A stretch of 64,000 nucleotides of DNA from contig PDSJ01000026.1 in assembly GCA_002748425.1 (NCBI GenBank), positions 1-64,000 of the forward strand, read 5' to 3'. Positions 8,580 to 17,682 of the stretch are shown here, piece after piece. This DNA comes from a candidate division KSB3 bacterium. Lineage in GTDB: Bacteria; Moduliflexota; Moduliflexia; Moduliflexales; Moduliflexaceae. Every line of letters begins with the position of its first letter. The first letter of the stretch is position 1. The notes under the pieces are model-generated. The model had not been told where the DNA came from, made no database searches, and saw only the letters and a list, made by a program, of their open reading frames with translations. A program made the translations under genes and the position numbers.

Positions 8580-10082
8580 TTATTTTACAAGCGCATTCAA
8601 CTGCCGTGTCAATTCATCTTCGTTGCAGCGCTCTCCCTGCAGTTCATCGACAAATCTCCCCTTGTGCATCACAAGAATTCGATTGCAGTTATGAAGAAGC
8701 TCGGGGATGTCATCTGAGATGATAATCAGCCCCATTCCTTTTCGCGCCAGATCCCGGAGAATATTATGAATATCGATTTTTGAGCCGATATCCACTCCGA
8801 CTGTTGGCCCGTTTAATATCAATACCTTTCCCTTGGCTGCAAGCCACTTTGCCAGGACAACGCGCTGCTGGTTTCCGCCGGAGAGACTTTGCGCGGGCAA
8901 CTCGGACGAGGGCGTTTTGATGCGGAGGTCGTCGATCGCTGAATCAATTTCGCGCTCCATGCTGCCGCGCTTCATGATCCCAAAGAAGCCGGCGAGCCGC
9001 TCGACAACACTGATGATAATATTACGGCCGATTGACTGCTCTAAAAACAAGCCTTCTGTCAGGCGATCCTCAGGCACATAGCCGATTCCGTGCCTGACTG
9101 CATCCTGAACGCTTCGGATCTGTGTCGGACGTCCCTCAATCGCAATTGTCCCCTGATCTGCGGGCTTGAGGCCAAAGAGCGCAGAGGCAAACACGGTACG
9201 TCCGGAGCCGAGTAAACCGGTAATACCGACAATTTCACAGGGGAAGATTTCAAAATCGATCTGATCGAAACCCCCTTTGCGTCCAAGTCCCTCGACTTTG
9301 AGAAGACTTTGCTGCCTGACCGGCGGCTCCTGGTAGTGATAATGGCTCTCGTCCACTTCTCGACCTGTCATGTGAAAGACGAGTTTAGAGCGATCGAACG
9401 TTTCGATCGGGCCGTCAGCCACATTTTGGCCGTTTCTTAAAATGGTGACAGCGTCAGAGATCTCAAAGACCTCGCGCAGTTTATGGCTGACAAAAAGCGT
9501 TGAAATCCCTTCTTGTTGCAGCCCCTTGATGACCTGAAAAAGTGAAGCGACCTCCTTCTGGGTGAGAGCAGTTGTCGGCTCATCCATCACAATCAGTTTG
9601 GCATTGTGCAGGATCGCTCTTGAAATCGCCACAAGCTGCTTATCTGCGACGGAAAGGTCTTCCACAAACGCCTGAAGGTCGATATCAACGCCAATCGTGT
9701 CGATCGCCTTGCGGGCAATTGCATTCACTTCACGCCAGTTGACAAAATTCCTGTTTTTTTCAAGCTCATAATTGATCGCAAGGTTTTCCGCAACAGTCAA
9801 ATTGGGAAAGAGGGAGAGATCCTGATAAATGATTTGAACGCCCTGCCTGATCGACTCAATGGGATGAAGGCGCTTATAGCGCTTGCCGTGAATCAGGATA
9901 TCTCCGCAGTCCGGCGCATAGACCCCGGAAATAATCTTAATCAGCGTTGATTTTCCGCAACCGTTTTCGCCGACAAGACAACGAATTTCGCCGGAACGAA
10001 TTGTCAGCGACACATCTTGCAGAGCCTGAACTCCGGCAAAAGCCTTGCTGACGTGCTTCACAACAATAAATTCATTTGACAT
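8580..10082 (-). CDS. Sugar ABC transporter ATP-binding protein (RbsA/MglA type, tandem ATPase)
   Basis: This 500-residue protein has two fused ABC ATPase domains, as in RbsA, MglA and LsrA. The first half shows Walker A GENGCGKST, a signature-like LSVADKQLVAI and Walker B LIVMDEPTTALT. The second half shows LLGSGRT in place of a canonical Walker A, the signature LSGGNQQRV and a Walker B in which the usual DEPT reads NGPT. The second site is thus degenerate, a known feature of this family. GGAGACACGAGCCCG precedes the ATG. It energises uptake through the two permeases downstream. Confidence 0.92.
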   Translation of the reverse strand: MSNEFIVVKHVSKAFAGVQALQDVSLTIRSGEIRCLVGENGCGKSTLIKIISGVYAPDCGDILIHGKRYKRLHPIESIRQGVQIIYQDLSLFPNLTVAENLAINYELEKNRNFVNWREVNAIARKAIDTIGVDIDLQAFVEDLSVADKQLVAISRAILHNAKLIVMDEPTTALTQKEVASLFQVIKGLQQEGISTLFVSHKLREVFEISDAVTILRNGQNVADGPIETFDRSKLVFHMTGREVDESHYHYQEPPVRQQSLLKVEGLGRKGGFDQIDFEIFPCEIVGITGLLGSGRTVFASALFGLKPADQGTIAIEGRPTQIRSVQDAVRHGIGYVPEDRLTEGLFLEQSIGRNIIISVVERLAGFFGIMKRGSMEREIDSAIDDLRIKTPSSELPAQSLSGGNQQRVVLAKWLAAKGKVLILNGPTVGVDIGSKIDIHNILRDLARKGMGLIIISDDIPELLHNCNRILVMHKGRFVDELQGERCNEDELTRQLNALVK

Positions 10083-10120
10083 CGGGCTCGTGTCTCCATA
10101 AAGAAGAATGCAAGAAGCGG

Positions 10121-10147
10121 GCCTCCGGGAATGAGCATCCCAGAGGC
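10121..10147 (-). terminator. Hairpin between binding-protein and ATPase genes
   Basis: GCCTC (10121-10125) pairs with GAGGC (10143-10147), and GGGA (10127-10130) with TCCC (10138-10141), with one-base internal mismatches and a seven-base loop. It starts 20 bases past the binding-protein stop and has no U-tract, so a stabilising or partly attenuating role is more likely than full termination. Confidence 0.65.
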
Positions 10148-10166
10148 TGTTGAGAGAGGATAGACA

Positions 10167-11144
10167 CTAGAAATCGTAGTCATCCATATTCTCTGTTGTG
10201 ACATCCACCCATGCCGAGCCAAACAGAAGCTTTCCGTCTTTTTTAAGATTGTTATATCCGGGCAGACCGAGGTCCAATCCCTCTGTAATCGCTTTGCCTT
10301 CCAGAACCATGACTGCCAGCGTATTCATCGCATAGCCGGCATCTGCAGGATCCCAGAAGCTAATCAGTTTGGTGCCGCCGCTTTCGAGATACTGGCCGGA
10401 GACAGACACCAGACTGGTGCCGACCACCATGACTTTATCCTGCAGCCCCTTTTCTTCGACAGCCAGGCCGGCTCCGGGAGCGGTCGACATTGCGCTGCCC
10501 TGAATACCTCTCAGCTCAGGATAGGTTTTGAGCAATTCTTTGGTTTTTTCATACGCGACGGTTTGATCGTCGTATTCTTCGATTCGCTCAGTCACGAGCG
10601 TCATCTTCGGGTATGCGTCTTTTTGACGAGCGATCGCAGCATCGACCCATTCATTATGCGACTTGGACGTTAAACTTCCCACAAAGACGGCATACTCGCC
10701 TTCTTCTCCCATATACTTCGCCAGATGATCCATCAAATGAGAGCCATAACCCGCATTATCAAAGGCTTCAATATCATAATCAACATTCTGTTGATTGGTT
10801 GCCTCATGAGAAATCACGACAATTCCCTGATCCATTGCTTTTTTCAGGACAGGCTCCAGAGCTTCGGGCGAGAAGGGAACCACTGTAATCGCATCAACTC
10901 CCTGAGCGATGAGGTCTTCAATAATTTGCACCTGTAACGCGGCATCCGCTTTGGGCGGTCCCAGCAGGAATGTTTCGTGTCCCGTGTCTTCTCCAAACTT
11001 CTCCACACCTTCGCGCATACGATCGAACCAGGCAATCCCATCCACTTTGACAACTGTCCCGATAGTATATTTTTTAGCTGAAGCCTGTCCTGCGCCAACA
11101 GCAAAAAGCGCCATCACGAGCAGAATGATACATAATTTTTTCAT
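10167..11144 (-). CDS. LsrB/RhaS-like periplasmic sugar-binding protein
   Basis: This 325-residue periplasmic-binding-protein-1 family protein has a clear signal peptide (MKKLCIILLVMALFAVGAG, cleavage near ASAKK). It is distantly related to the AI-2 binder LsrB. Of the LsrB ligand residues only the lysine of VVKVDG seems kept; the DQ pair is replaced (SKSHNEW), and the WDSD block is absent. Its ligand is therefore probably not AI-2 but another sugar or polyol. The start at 11144 is fixed by GGAGGAATTTCCGCT just upstream. It is the first gene of the minus-strand cluster and faces the lsr cassette across a shared regulatory region. Confidence 0.88.
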   Translation of the reverse strand: MKKLCIILLVMALFAVGAGQASAKKYTIGTVVKVDGIAWFDRMREGVEKFGEDTGHETFLLGPPKADAALQVQIIEDLIAQGVDAITVVPFSPEALEPVLKKAMDQGIVVISHEATNQQNVDYDIEAFDNAGYGSHLMDHLAKYMGEEGEYAVFVGSLTSKSHNEWVDAAIARQKDAYPKMTLVTERIEEYDDQTVAYEKTKELLKTYPELRGIQGSAMSTAPGAGLAVEEKGLQDKVMVVGTSLVSVSGQYLESGGTKLISFWDPADAGYAMNTLAVMVLEGKAITEGLDLGLPGYNNLKKDGKLLFGSAWVDVTTENMDDYDF

Positions 11145-11410
11145 AGCGGAAATTCCTCCAAATTTGTTGCGTTTCCATGAGACATGCATCTCACAGACAC
11201 GCTGCAGATCTTATCCTCTTCGTCATCCGACACGATGACTTCTCCGTCAGCCCCTTTCCGGAGCCTCCTGAAAGGACGCATCATCGACACACAACCACAT
11301 TTGATTCACAGTGAACTCTACGCCGTCACAGATTAAATCCCCCGCAGCGGAAGAATTCATTTGCACCGCGTGTAAAATCGCTCATCACCTCCTTGCTGCT
11401 AATTGTCCAT

Positions 11411-11439
11411 TTTATCAGAAATACGAGCATTTTTGTCAA
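11411..11439 (-). promoter_or_regulatory. Sigma-70-type promoter for the minus-strand transport/dhaKL cluster
   Basis: On the minus strand a perfect -35 TTGACA (11439-11434) is followed after 17 bases by GATAAA (11416-11411), four of six matches to the -10 consensus. It lies about 270 bases upstream of the binding-protein start at 11144, leaving a long leader. No better pair is visible in the gap. Confidence 0.6.
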
Positions 11440-11458
11440 TATTTTTTGGCAAAAAATA
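11440..11458. promoter_or_regulatory. 19-bp perfect palindrome abutting the -35 box, candidate operator
   Basis: TATTTTTTG-G-CAAAAAATA is a perfect inverted repeat with a one-base centre and touches the -35 element of the leftward promoter. Its position suits a dimeric or tetrameric regulator. LsrR, encoded by the divergent gene, is the obvious candidate, but a global regulator is possible. The binding partner is inference. Confidence 0.45.
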
Positions 11459-11564
11459 ACTTCATGTCTTCCACCTGCCCTGAAAAACTCCATTAAGACA
11501 GGAGATGCTCACACTGTCTTTCAGGGAAGATGAACAATCGTTATATTTTAAAACTTTTGTTCTT

Positions 11565-11593
11565 GACAAAATTTCAATATCCCTCTCTAGAGA
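11565..11593 (+). promoter_or_regulatory. Probable promoter of the lsr cassette
   Basis: TTGACA (11565-11570) is followed after 17 bases by TCTAGA (11588-11593), three of six to the -10 consensus. A second possible -10 (TATACT, 11598-11603) lies further on. It reads toward lsrR. Transcription would begin near 11600 and give a leader of about 160 bases. Confidence 0.45.
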
Positions 11594-11618
11594 AATATAC
11601 TCGCAGATTTCTTGAGGT

Positions 11619-11637
11619 CTTACCTTACTTAAGACTT
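11619..11637. promoter_or_regulatory. Imperfect palindrome in the lsr leader, possible operator
   Basis: GTCTTA (11619-11624) and TAAGAC (11632-11637) form an inverted repeat with a seven-base centre just downstream of the rightward promoter. Autoregulation by LsrR through a site here would match the E. coli scheme, but nothing in the sequence proves it. Confidence 0.3.
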
Positions 11638-11759
11638 TAACATCACGATTCAGGACATTTTTTAATGAGTTGAAATCTCTAAACGCCGCAGAGGATGATG
11701 TGTCATATCAGGACAATGATGCTGCTGTCATTCTGCGACTGAAATTTTCGGTAAAAAGT

Positions 11760-12677
11760 ATGGATAGTGAACAATTGGCCGTAAGAGCTGCCTGGTATTA
11801 TTATAAAGCGAACATGACCCAAGAGGCCATTGCCAAAAAACTTTCTCTCTCCCGAATGAAGGTTGTACGCTTACTTGAAAAAGCCAAGCAGGATGGTATC
11901 GTGAGCGTCCATGTAAAGAGCGCCATCTACAATTGTCTGCAGATCGAACAAGAACTGATCTCGACATTCCATCTGGATGACGCGATGGTGGCTCCCTTTG
12001 ACCACATGCATGATGTCAACCAGATCGTGGCTCAGGCCGCGGCGCAATATCTTGAGCTGCGTTTAAAAACAAACGATCTGCTTGGAATCGGCTGGGGGGA
12101 TACTATCAGCCGCATGGCTGGACATTTTAACCTGCCGGACGATCGACAGATTAAAATCGTGACTCTCTCCGGTGGAATTCTTTCTCACGACATAGGAGGA
12201 CGCCTGTCAACGGTCTTTAAAGGCAGACTTTACACGATCAATGCCCCCATTATGGCCTCAAGTGTAGAACTCTGCGACGCCTTAAAGCAGGAACCCGTGA
12301 TTAAAGATGCTCTGGAGATGGCAAAACTTGCCGATTATTCCATTCTCGGTCTTGGTATTCCTGATCGCAATGCCACCATTGTGAAAGCCGGCTATCTCAG
12401 TGACGTTGATTTACAGATAATCTCATCTCAGGGGGCAGTAGGGGATTTACTCGGACAATTTTTCGACGAGCATGGGAAAAAATTAGATATTCCCTTCCAT
12501 AAGCGTCTGATCAACCTGGATATTGAGCATTTGCGATCGATGAATAATGTTATTGTTGCCGCTGGCGGAGCGCATAAAGTGAAAGCTATTCTGGCCGCGT
12601 TAAAACATCGCTATTGCCATACGCTCATTACTGACGAGGTGACGGCCGGAAAATTATTATCACAGGTCGAGGAATAA
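11760..12677 (+). CDS. lsrR: LsrR-like transcriptional regulator (SorC/DeoR family)
   Basis: This 305-residue regulator has an N-terminal helix-turn-helix (AIAKKLSLSRMKVVRLLEKA) and a C-terminal sugar-binding SorC domain (LGIGWGDTI, VTLSGGILSHDIGG, GAVGDLLGQFFD). In E. coli LsrR represses the lsr operon until phospho-AI-2 releases it. The close fit to LsrR and its place directly ahead of lsrA make the same role likely. I prefer the ATG at 11760, which matches the LsrR N-terminus; a TTG frame at 11670 adds 30 residues without a better site. Unlike E. coli, where lsrR and lsrK run divergently from lsrA, lsrR here is the first gene of the lsr transcript. It faces a second transporter operon that it may also control. 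Confidence 0.9.
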   Translation: MDSEQLAVRAAWYYYKANMTQEAIAKKLSLSRMKVVRLLEKAKQDGIVSVHVKSAIYNCLQIEQELISTFHLDDAMVAPFDHMHDVNQIVAQAAAQYLELRLKTNDLLGIGWGDTISRMAGHFNLPDDRQIKIVTLSGGILSHDIGGRLSTVFKGRLYTINAPIMASSVELCDALKQEPVIKDALEMAKLADYSILGLGIPDRNATIVKAGYLSDVDLQIISSQGAVGDLLGQFFDEHGKKLDIPFHKRLINLDIEHLRSMNNVIVAAGGAHKVKAILAALKHRYCHTLITDEVTAGKLLSQVEE

Positions 12678-12682
12678 ACATT

Positions 12683-14197
12683 ATGCATAACGGCAATATC
12701 GTCGAATTACACCAGATCAGTAAAGCGTTTGGAGGCATCCCTGTGCTGCAGAATGTTGATTTAGTGATCCGAAGAGGGCTTGTTCATGGCCTGGTCGGAG
12801 GCAATGGCGCTGGGAAATCGACCCTCATGAAAATTCTTTCCGGGATCCATCAACCGGATCTGGGAGAAATCCGGATCGATCAGCATCCTGAGCATCTGAA
12901 AACGCCGGCAGATGCGCATGCTCAAGGAATTTATCTGGTTCCGCAAGAGCCGAAAATTTTCCCGTATCTGACGGTGGAGGAAAACATTCTTCTGGGATTG
13001 AACGTCAAGAAAACAGTCTATCGTCAAAAACTCCAGACGCTCATGAGAGAGCTGAACTGCGATTTTACGCTTGGACAGCCCGGGGCGGACCTGACCATCG
13101 CGAAACAGCAGCTTCTCGGTTTATTAAAAGCGCTTATCAGAGAAAGTGACGTCATCATTCTTGATGAGCCAACATCAGCCCTGACTTCCCGAGAGACTAC
13201 AGCGCTGTTTCAGGTCGTGAAAACCCTGGTCCGCGAAAAGAATATCGCTGTCGTGTATATTACCCACCGACTGCATGAATTATTTGACATTACCGATGAA
13301 CTGACTGTTTTAAAAAACGGTCGAATCATCTCGCAGGGAGTCACCTCTGACTACACACTGGAAGATATTATTCAGATTATGGTCCCCAGGGTGAATGGTG
13401 CAAGTGAACAGCTTGCAGGACATGACTCACAGGCGTCCCGGCAGTATGTCAGAAGCGAAGAAAACAGCGAGGCGGTTTTAGATGTCGAACATCTATGGGG
13501 CAAAGGCTTTCAGGACGTGTCGTTCAGCTTGAAAAAAGGCGAGATCCTGGGCCTGACCGGAGTGGTCGGAGCCGGGCGCACGGAATTTGCCGAAGCATTA
13601 TTCGGCATGACTCCAAAACACTCTGGGAACGTGCGGTTGAACGGACAGGAGGTCGATATTTACAGCCCTCGGAAGGCCATCGAATCAGGCATGGTTTATG
13701 TCCCCGAAAATCGCCATTTACACGGAGGGTTTTTAGAAGCGAGCATAAAAGAAAATATCACGGCTTCAATTCTCTTTCGGATCTGTCGCGCCTTTTTACG
13801 GAAACGCCTGGAAATACGCCTGGCTCAACAATTCATCCGCCTTTTAAACATCAAAACTACGGGGGCCGACCAAAAGTTTCAATATCTCTCCGGAGGAAAC
13901 CAACAAAAAGTGGTACTGGGGAAGTGGCTCGCGTCGACTCCACACGTCATTATCCTGGATGAGCCAACCCGTGGGATTGATGCCAATGCCCGCAAAGAAA
14001 TCTATACAAGTATCCGGGAGATGGCAGGAGAAGGGATCGGTGTGCTTGTCATTTCATCCGATTTTGAAGAGATTGTCACGTTAAGTGACCGGGTGATGAT
14101 CATGTACAGTGAACGCATTGTTGCTGAATTACTTCCGCCGAAGATTACGCTGGAGCAGATTACTTTTGCATCCTTTGGCTATGCAAAGGCGGTGTAA
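12683..14197 (+). CDS. lsrA: AI-2 ABC transporter ATP-binding protein LsrA
   Basis: This tandem ABC ATPase of 504 residues shares LsrA-specific wording such as GGNGAGKSTLMKI (Walker A) and GIYLVPQEPKIFPYL. Its first Walker B is VIILDEPTSALT. The second half has VVGAGRTEFAE, the signature LSGGNQQKVVLGKW and Walker B IILDEPTRGID, so both halves look complete except for the usual altered second Walker A. It drives import of autoinducer-2 through LsrC/LsrD. GAGGAATAAACATT precedes the ATG, which lies five bases after the lsrR stop. Confidence 0.93.
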   Translation: MHNGNIVELHQISKAFGGIPVLQNVDLVIRRGLVHGLVGGNGAGKSTLMKILSGIHQPDLGEIRIDQHPEHLKTPADAHAQGIYLVPQEPKIFPYLTVEENILLGLNVKKTVYRQKLQTLMRELNCDFTLGQPGADLTIAKQQLLGLLKALIRESDVIILDEPTSALTSRETTALFQVVKTLVREKNIAVVYITHRLHELFDITDELTVLKNGRIISQGVTSDYTLEDIIQIMVPRVNGASEQLAGHDSQASRQYVRSEENSEAVLDVEHLWGKGFQDVSFSLKKGEILGLTGVVGAGRTEFAEALFGMTPKHSGNVRLNGQEVDIYSPRKAIESGMVYVPENRHLHGGFLEASIKENITASILFRICRAFLRKRLEIRLAQQFIRLLNIKTTGADQKFQYLSGGNQQKVVLGKWLASTPHVIILDEPTRGIDANARKEIYTSIREMAGEGIGVLVISSDFEEIVTLSDRVMIMYSERIVAELLPPKITLEQITFASFGYAKAV

Positions 14198-14200
14198 GCT

Positions 14201-15214
14201 ATGAAAAAATTATTTACGAATTTCATCCTCAAAAAACCTGAAGTTCTGACAATTGCATTTGTCGTGTTCTATTTTCTGGGCATGGGCCTGATCAATCCGG
14301 CTTTCCTTGCAGTAGATACCCTGATTCGCATTCTGTTCAACGGAACGATGTTGTTCCTGATCACCATGGGAATCGCCGGCGTGCTCATCACCCGTAACAT
14401 TGATGTCTCAGTCGGGAGCCTTCTGGGACTTTCTGCGACCTTTGGCGCAACATATCTTCTGAGGCCCGACCCCTCGATTCCCGTGTTTCTGCTGATCACA
14501 CTCGGAACAGGAGTGCTGGGAGGAATTTTTAACGGAATCGGCGTGGCGTACGGCGGAGTGCCTTCTATTATCATGACCCTGGGCACGATGGCGATGTTTC
14601 GCGGGATCTTAACATTGTATACCGGGGGGAGCTGGATTGATACTGTCCCGGAATGGTATTTAAATTTTTCACGTGGAACGTTCCTTGGTATTTTCTACCC
14701 CATCTGGCTGATTCTGATCTTGCTCGGCGTGTTATGGGTATTTTATACCACATTCACCTGGGGACGGTATTTATATGCTACGGGTAACAGCGAAGAAAGC
14801 GCGAGACTCCAGGGGATTCCCGTGAAATTAGCGGTACTGTCGGCCTTTGCGATTTCCGGACTGTTTGCCGGGCTCGGTGCGCTCATCTTCATCTCGCAGA
14901 TCGGAACGATCCCGACGCAAGCCGGATTCGGCATGGAAACCCAGGCAATCGCCGCTGCGGTCATCGGAGGGATCAGCTTGATGGGCGGAAGCGGCAATAT
15001 TCAAGGTGCTGCCCTGGGAGTCCTGCTGCTGGAGACCATTAAGTATTCTCTGGTCTATTTTAAGGTCCCGGGCTACTGGAACAATGTGATCTCTGGTTGT
15101 TTGCTCCTGCTTATTGTCGTGTTGACGTCAAGAATTCAAATCTACCTGAAAAAAGAAAAAGAGCGCGAGAAAAAAGCGCACAGCCGGGATGAGGCTCCAA
15201 GCCCTGTTTGTTGA
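14201..15214 (+). CDS. lsrC: AI-2 ABC transporter permease LsrC
   Basis: This 337-residue permease has about nine or ten hydrophobic helices and the family blocks GVLITRNIDVSVGSLLGLSA and VIGGISLMGGSGNIQGAALG. It aligns in order and character with LsrC, including the GGVPSIIMTLGTMAMFRG segment. The gene starts three bases after lsrA and no strong ribosome binding site is visible, so translational coupling is likely. The C-terminus is a charged lysine/glutamate-rich tail. Confidence 0.92.
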   Translation: MKKLFTNFILKKPEVLTIAFVVFYFLGMGLINPAFLAVDTLIRILFNGTMLFLITMGIAGVLITRNIDVSVGSLLGLSATFGATYLLRPDPSIPVFLLITLGTGVLGGIFNGIGVAYGGVPSIIMTLGTMAMFRGILTLYTGGSWIDTVPEWYLNFSRGTFLGIFYPIWLILILLGVLWVFYTTFTWGRYLYATGNSEESARLQGIPVKLAVLSAFAISGLFAGLGALIFISQIGTIPTQAGFGMETQAIAAAVIGGISLMGGSGNIQGAALGVLLLETIKYSLVYFKVPGYWNNVISGCLLLLIVVLTSRIQIYLKKEKEREKKAHSRDEAPSPVC

Positions 15215-15246
15215 AACAATTGTACCATGCAGAGGAAATTGACATC

Positions 15247-16278
15247 ATGAAATATCTTAAAACATTGTATAACTGGCAGACGATGCTGGTGTGCCTGATT
15301 GCTCTGGAACTCCTCATCTTCGGAAGCATGAATCCCCGCTTTGTCAATATCTACAATTTATTATACAGTATCGGAGATTTCCTCTATATTGCCATTGCCG
15401 CCCTTCCGATGACCATGATCATTGTCTCCGGAGGCATCGATATCTCAATCGGCTCGGTCATGGGGCTTTCCGCGGTCTGTACCGGTCTTGTCTGGATTGG
15501 AACGAACAATATCTGGCTTGCAGTCATAGCCGGTTTACTTGGAGGAGGGCTCGCAGGAGCGCTTAACGGAGTCTTGATCGTGATCACACACGTTAATCCT
15601 CTGGTGATTACCCTGGGGAGTTCTTTTCTGTATGCCGGAGCCGCACTAACCCTTTCAGGGCTTGCCGGGACCTCCGGTTTTGAGGGGATCGGCGGATTTC
15701 CCGACGGATTTGTGAATATTGCCAACGGAACGCTCTTCACGATTCCCAACCCGGTCTGGATTCTTCTGGCCCTGGTGATTATTTTTTATGTGCTCTTACA
15801 TCACACAAAATTCGGACGATATTTGTTTTTAATCGGCATGAATTCGGAAGCGGCCAAATATACGGGAATCAATGTCAACAAATTACTTATTATCAATTAC
15901 ACGATCTCTGGCTTGGGAGGCGCAACAGCCGGCATTTTACTCAGCTCGTACTTTACCTCTGCCCGTTCGGATCTTGGGGCGGATGCTCCATTAACAGTCA
16001 TTACCTGCGCAGTGCTGGGAGGAGCCAATATTTATGGCGGAGAGGGTCGTATTTTGGGCGCAGTGCTGGCAAGTCTGCTGATCGGCTATCTCAAATACGG
16101 CCTGCAAATGGTTCATATTACAGCCCACCAGACCAGCGTTTTTCTGGGCCTCTTACTGATCATCTCAATTTCGGGAGTATATTTCTGGCGGAAATATAAC
16201 GAACTGTACAAAAATCGAAAAGCCTTTGCACAATTACAGCAACAGGCGTCTGGCGGACTTCCTTCAGCAGACGCATAA
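15247..16278 (+). CDS. lsrD: AI-2 ABC transporter permease LsrD
   Basis: This second permease of the AI-2 importer (343 residues) closely resembles E. coli LsrD in MIIVSGGIDISIGSVMGL, VNPLVITLGSSFLYAG, GTSGFEGIGGFPDGF and SARSDLGADAPL. The ATG at 15247 is supported by GAGGAAATTGACATC. A TTG frame at 15208 would overlap lsrC without a good site. LsrC and LsrD form the heterodimeric channel. Confidence 0.93.
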   Translation: MKYLKTLYNWQTMLVCLIALELLIFGSMNPRFVNIYNLLYSIGDFLYIAIAALPMTMIIVSGGIDISIGSVMGLSAVCTGLVWIGTNNIWLAVIAGLLGGGLAGALNGVLIVITHVNPLVITLGSSFLYAGAALTLSGLAGTSGFEGIGGFPDGFVNIANGTLFTIPNPVWILLALVIIFYVLLHHTKFGRYLFLIGMNSEAAKYTGINVNKLLIINYTISGLGGATAGILLSSYFTSARSDLGADAPLTVITCAVLGGANIYGGEGRILGAVLASLLIGYLKYGLQMVHITAHQTSVFLGLLLIISISGVYFWRKYNELYKNRKAFAQLQQQASGGLPSADA

Positions 16279-16597
16279 GCATTGCAGCTCAAGGGTTCAG
16301 AACCATGCCCTGTTTCTGATAAGACTGAAAGGGACATGGCATGCTGCTCTCTGAAGCCGATAAAAGGGGGGATGTCTACACAGTTTACAGACACACAGAA
16401 CACGTACAGCGCTATTCAGCAGCGTTGACTCCCAGGCCGTCGCACTGTGCATGACATGTGTCAAACGTGATGAATAATGCTGTCCCTGGAAAGAGCCAGG
16501 ACTTGTAACGCTTGAGAAGAAATATTCTACCCTGGATTGTTCATGGAAGAAGCAGTTCATCCATCAATAATCCAAACTCGGGAAAAGGAGTTTTTCA
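16279..16597. other. 319-base gap inside the lsr cassette with small hairpins
   Basis: No gene is visible. The gap contains a stem formed by CCATG/CATGG near 16305-16341 and a GTCCCTGG...CCAGGAC stem near 16482-16502. E. coli has lsrD and lsrB adjacent, so the long spacer suggests a processing site, an internal promoter for lsrB, or an insertion remnant. I see no convincing -35/-10 pair. Confidence 0.5.
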
Positions 16598-17650
16598 ATG
16601 AAAAAGTTACTGATTTTGCTGTTGACTGGTCTGACACTGTTGTCATGTGTTGCCGGAGCATCTGCTGAGAAGAATTTTAAAATTGCGTTTATCCCGAAAA
16701 TCATAGGAAACACCTTTTTTGAAGTTGCCGGCGAACATGCAGTGGCCATGGGAGAAGAATTAGGTGTAGAAGTGAAATATGACGGCCCGGCAGAAGCCTC
16801 AGTGGCGGCGCAGGTAAAATTCATCAACACCTTTGTCAATATGGGATATGATGCGATTGTGGTCTCTGCCCTGGATCCCAAGGGCTTGAATCAAGCCTTA
16901 AAACGCGCAATGGATCGTGGTGTCGTGGTTGTGACCTGGGATTCGGATGTGGATCCGGATTATCGAACCTTCTACGTCAACCAGGGGACTCCGGATCTGC
17001 TTGGCCGTCAACTGGTCGATATGGTGGTCAATCAACTCGGCACCTGGCATGGTAAGTTAAAAGTGGCATTCCATTACTCATCCCCAACAGTGACCGATCA
17101 GAACTCCTGGGTGAATTTTGCGAAAAAGATTATTGCCGAGGAATATCCTGAATGGGAGATCGTGACGACCCAGTATTCGGATATGAATTTTCCCAATGCC
17201 GTCTCGGTCGGGGAACAGATTCTCAAAACTTATCCTGATGTCAACGCGATTATTTGCCCTGACTCTACAGCCTTTCCGGGCCAGGCAAAAGCCGTTGAAA
17301 ATCTCAATATGGTCGGAAAAGTCGCTGTTGTCGGCTTCACCACTCCCAGCACGATTAAGCAATATATCGAACGTGGCACCGTCCTGCAAGGCGGATTATG
17401 GGATTGCGGCGTACAAGGGGCTGCCGGCGTATATACGGCCTACAAACTGTTACAAGGCGAAAGCATTGAAGTCGGCGGATCGTTTGAAATTCCCGGGATT
17501 CCTGGACAATTTCATGTTGTTCCCAACAGTATGCAAGGCGGAGAACTGTACGAACGTCCCAAATATGAAGGTGTCAAAGACAATGGAATTATTCTGTTGC
17601 CCGAACGCCTGATATTCACCCGCTACAACGTTGATAAGTACGATTTCTAA
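16598..17650 (+). CDS. lsrB: Autoinducer-2 binding protein LsrB
   Basis: This 350-residue periplasmic AI-2 receptor shares long stretches with enterobacterial LsrB, such as YSSPTVTDQNSW and the C-terminal end NVDKYDF. Of the six residues known to contact AI-2 in Salmonella LsrB, five are in place: Lys34, Asp115, Asp167, Gln168 and Pro221. The sixth, an alanine, is Ser223 here. The signal peptide ends near GASAEK; an LLSC sequence at residues 14-17 might also serve as a lipobox. AAGGAG precedes the start. It delivers AI-2 to LsrC/LsrD and ends 71 bases before lsrK. Confidence 0.93.
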   Translation: MKKLLILLLTGLTLLSCVAGASAEKNFKIAFIPKIIGNTFFEVAGEHAVAMGEELGVEVKYDGPAEASVAAQVKFINTFVNMGYDAIVVSALDPKGLNQALKRAMDRGVVVVTWDSDVDPDYRTFYVNQGTPDLLGRQLVDMVVNQLGTWHGKLKVAFHYSSPTVTDQNSWVNFAKKIIAEEYPEWEIVTTQYSDMNFPNAVSVGEQILKTYPDVNAIICPDSTAFPGQAKAVENLNMVGKVAVVGFTTPSTIKQYIERGTVLQGGLWDCGVQGAAGVYTAYKLLQGESIEVGGSFEIPGIPGQFHVVPNSMQGGELYERPKYEGVKDNGIILLPERLIFTRYNVDKYDF

Positions 17651-17682
17651 TAGCTGAACGAGAAGACAGGAAGGCAGAAAAC

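Noticed and set aside
15384..15749. Minus-strand ORF over lsrD
   Set aside because: Antisense shadow of a permease gene; no start signals.
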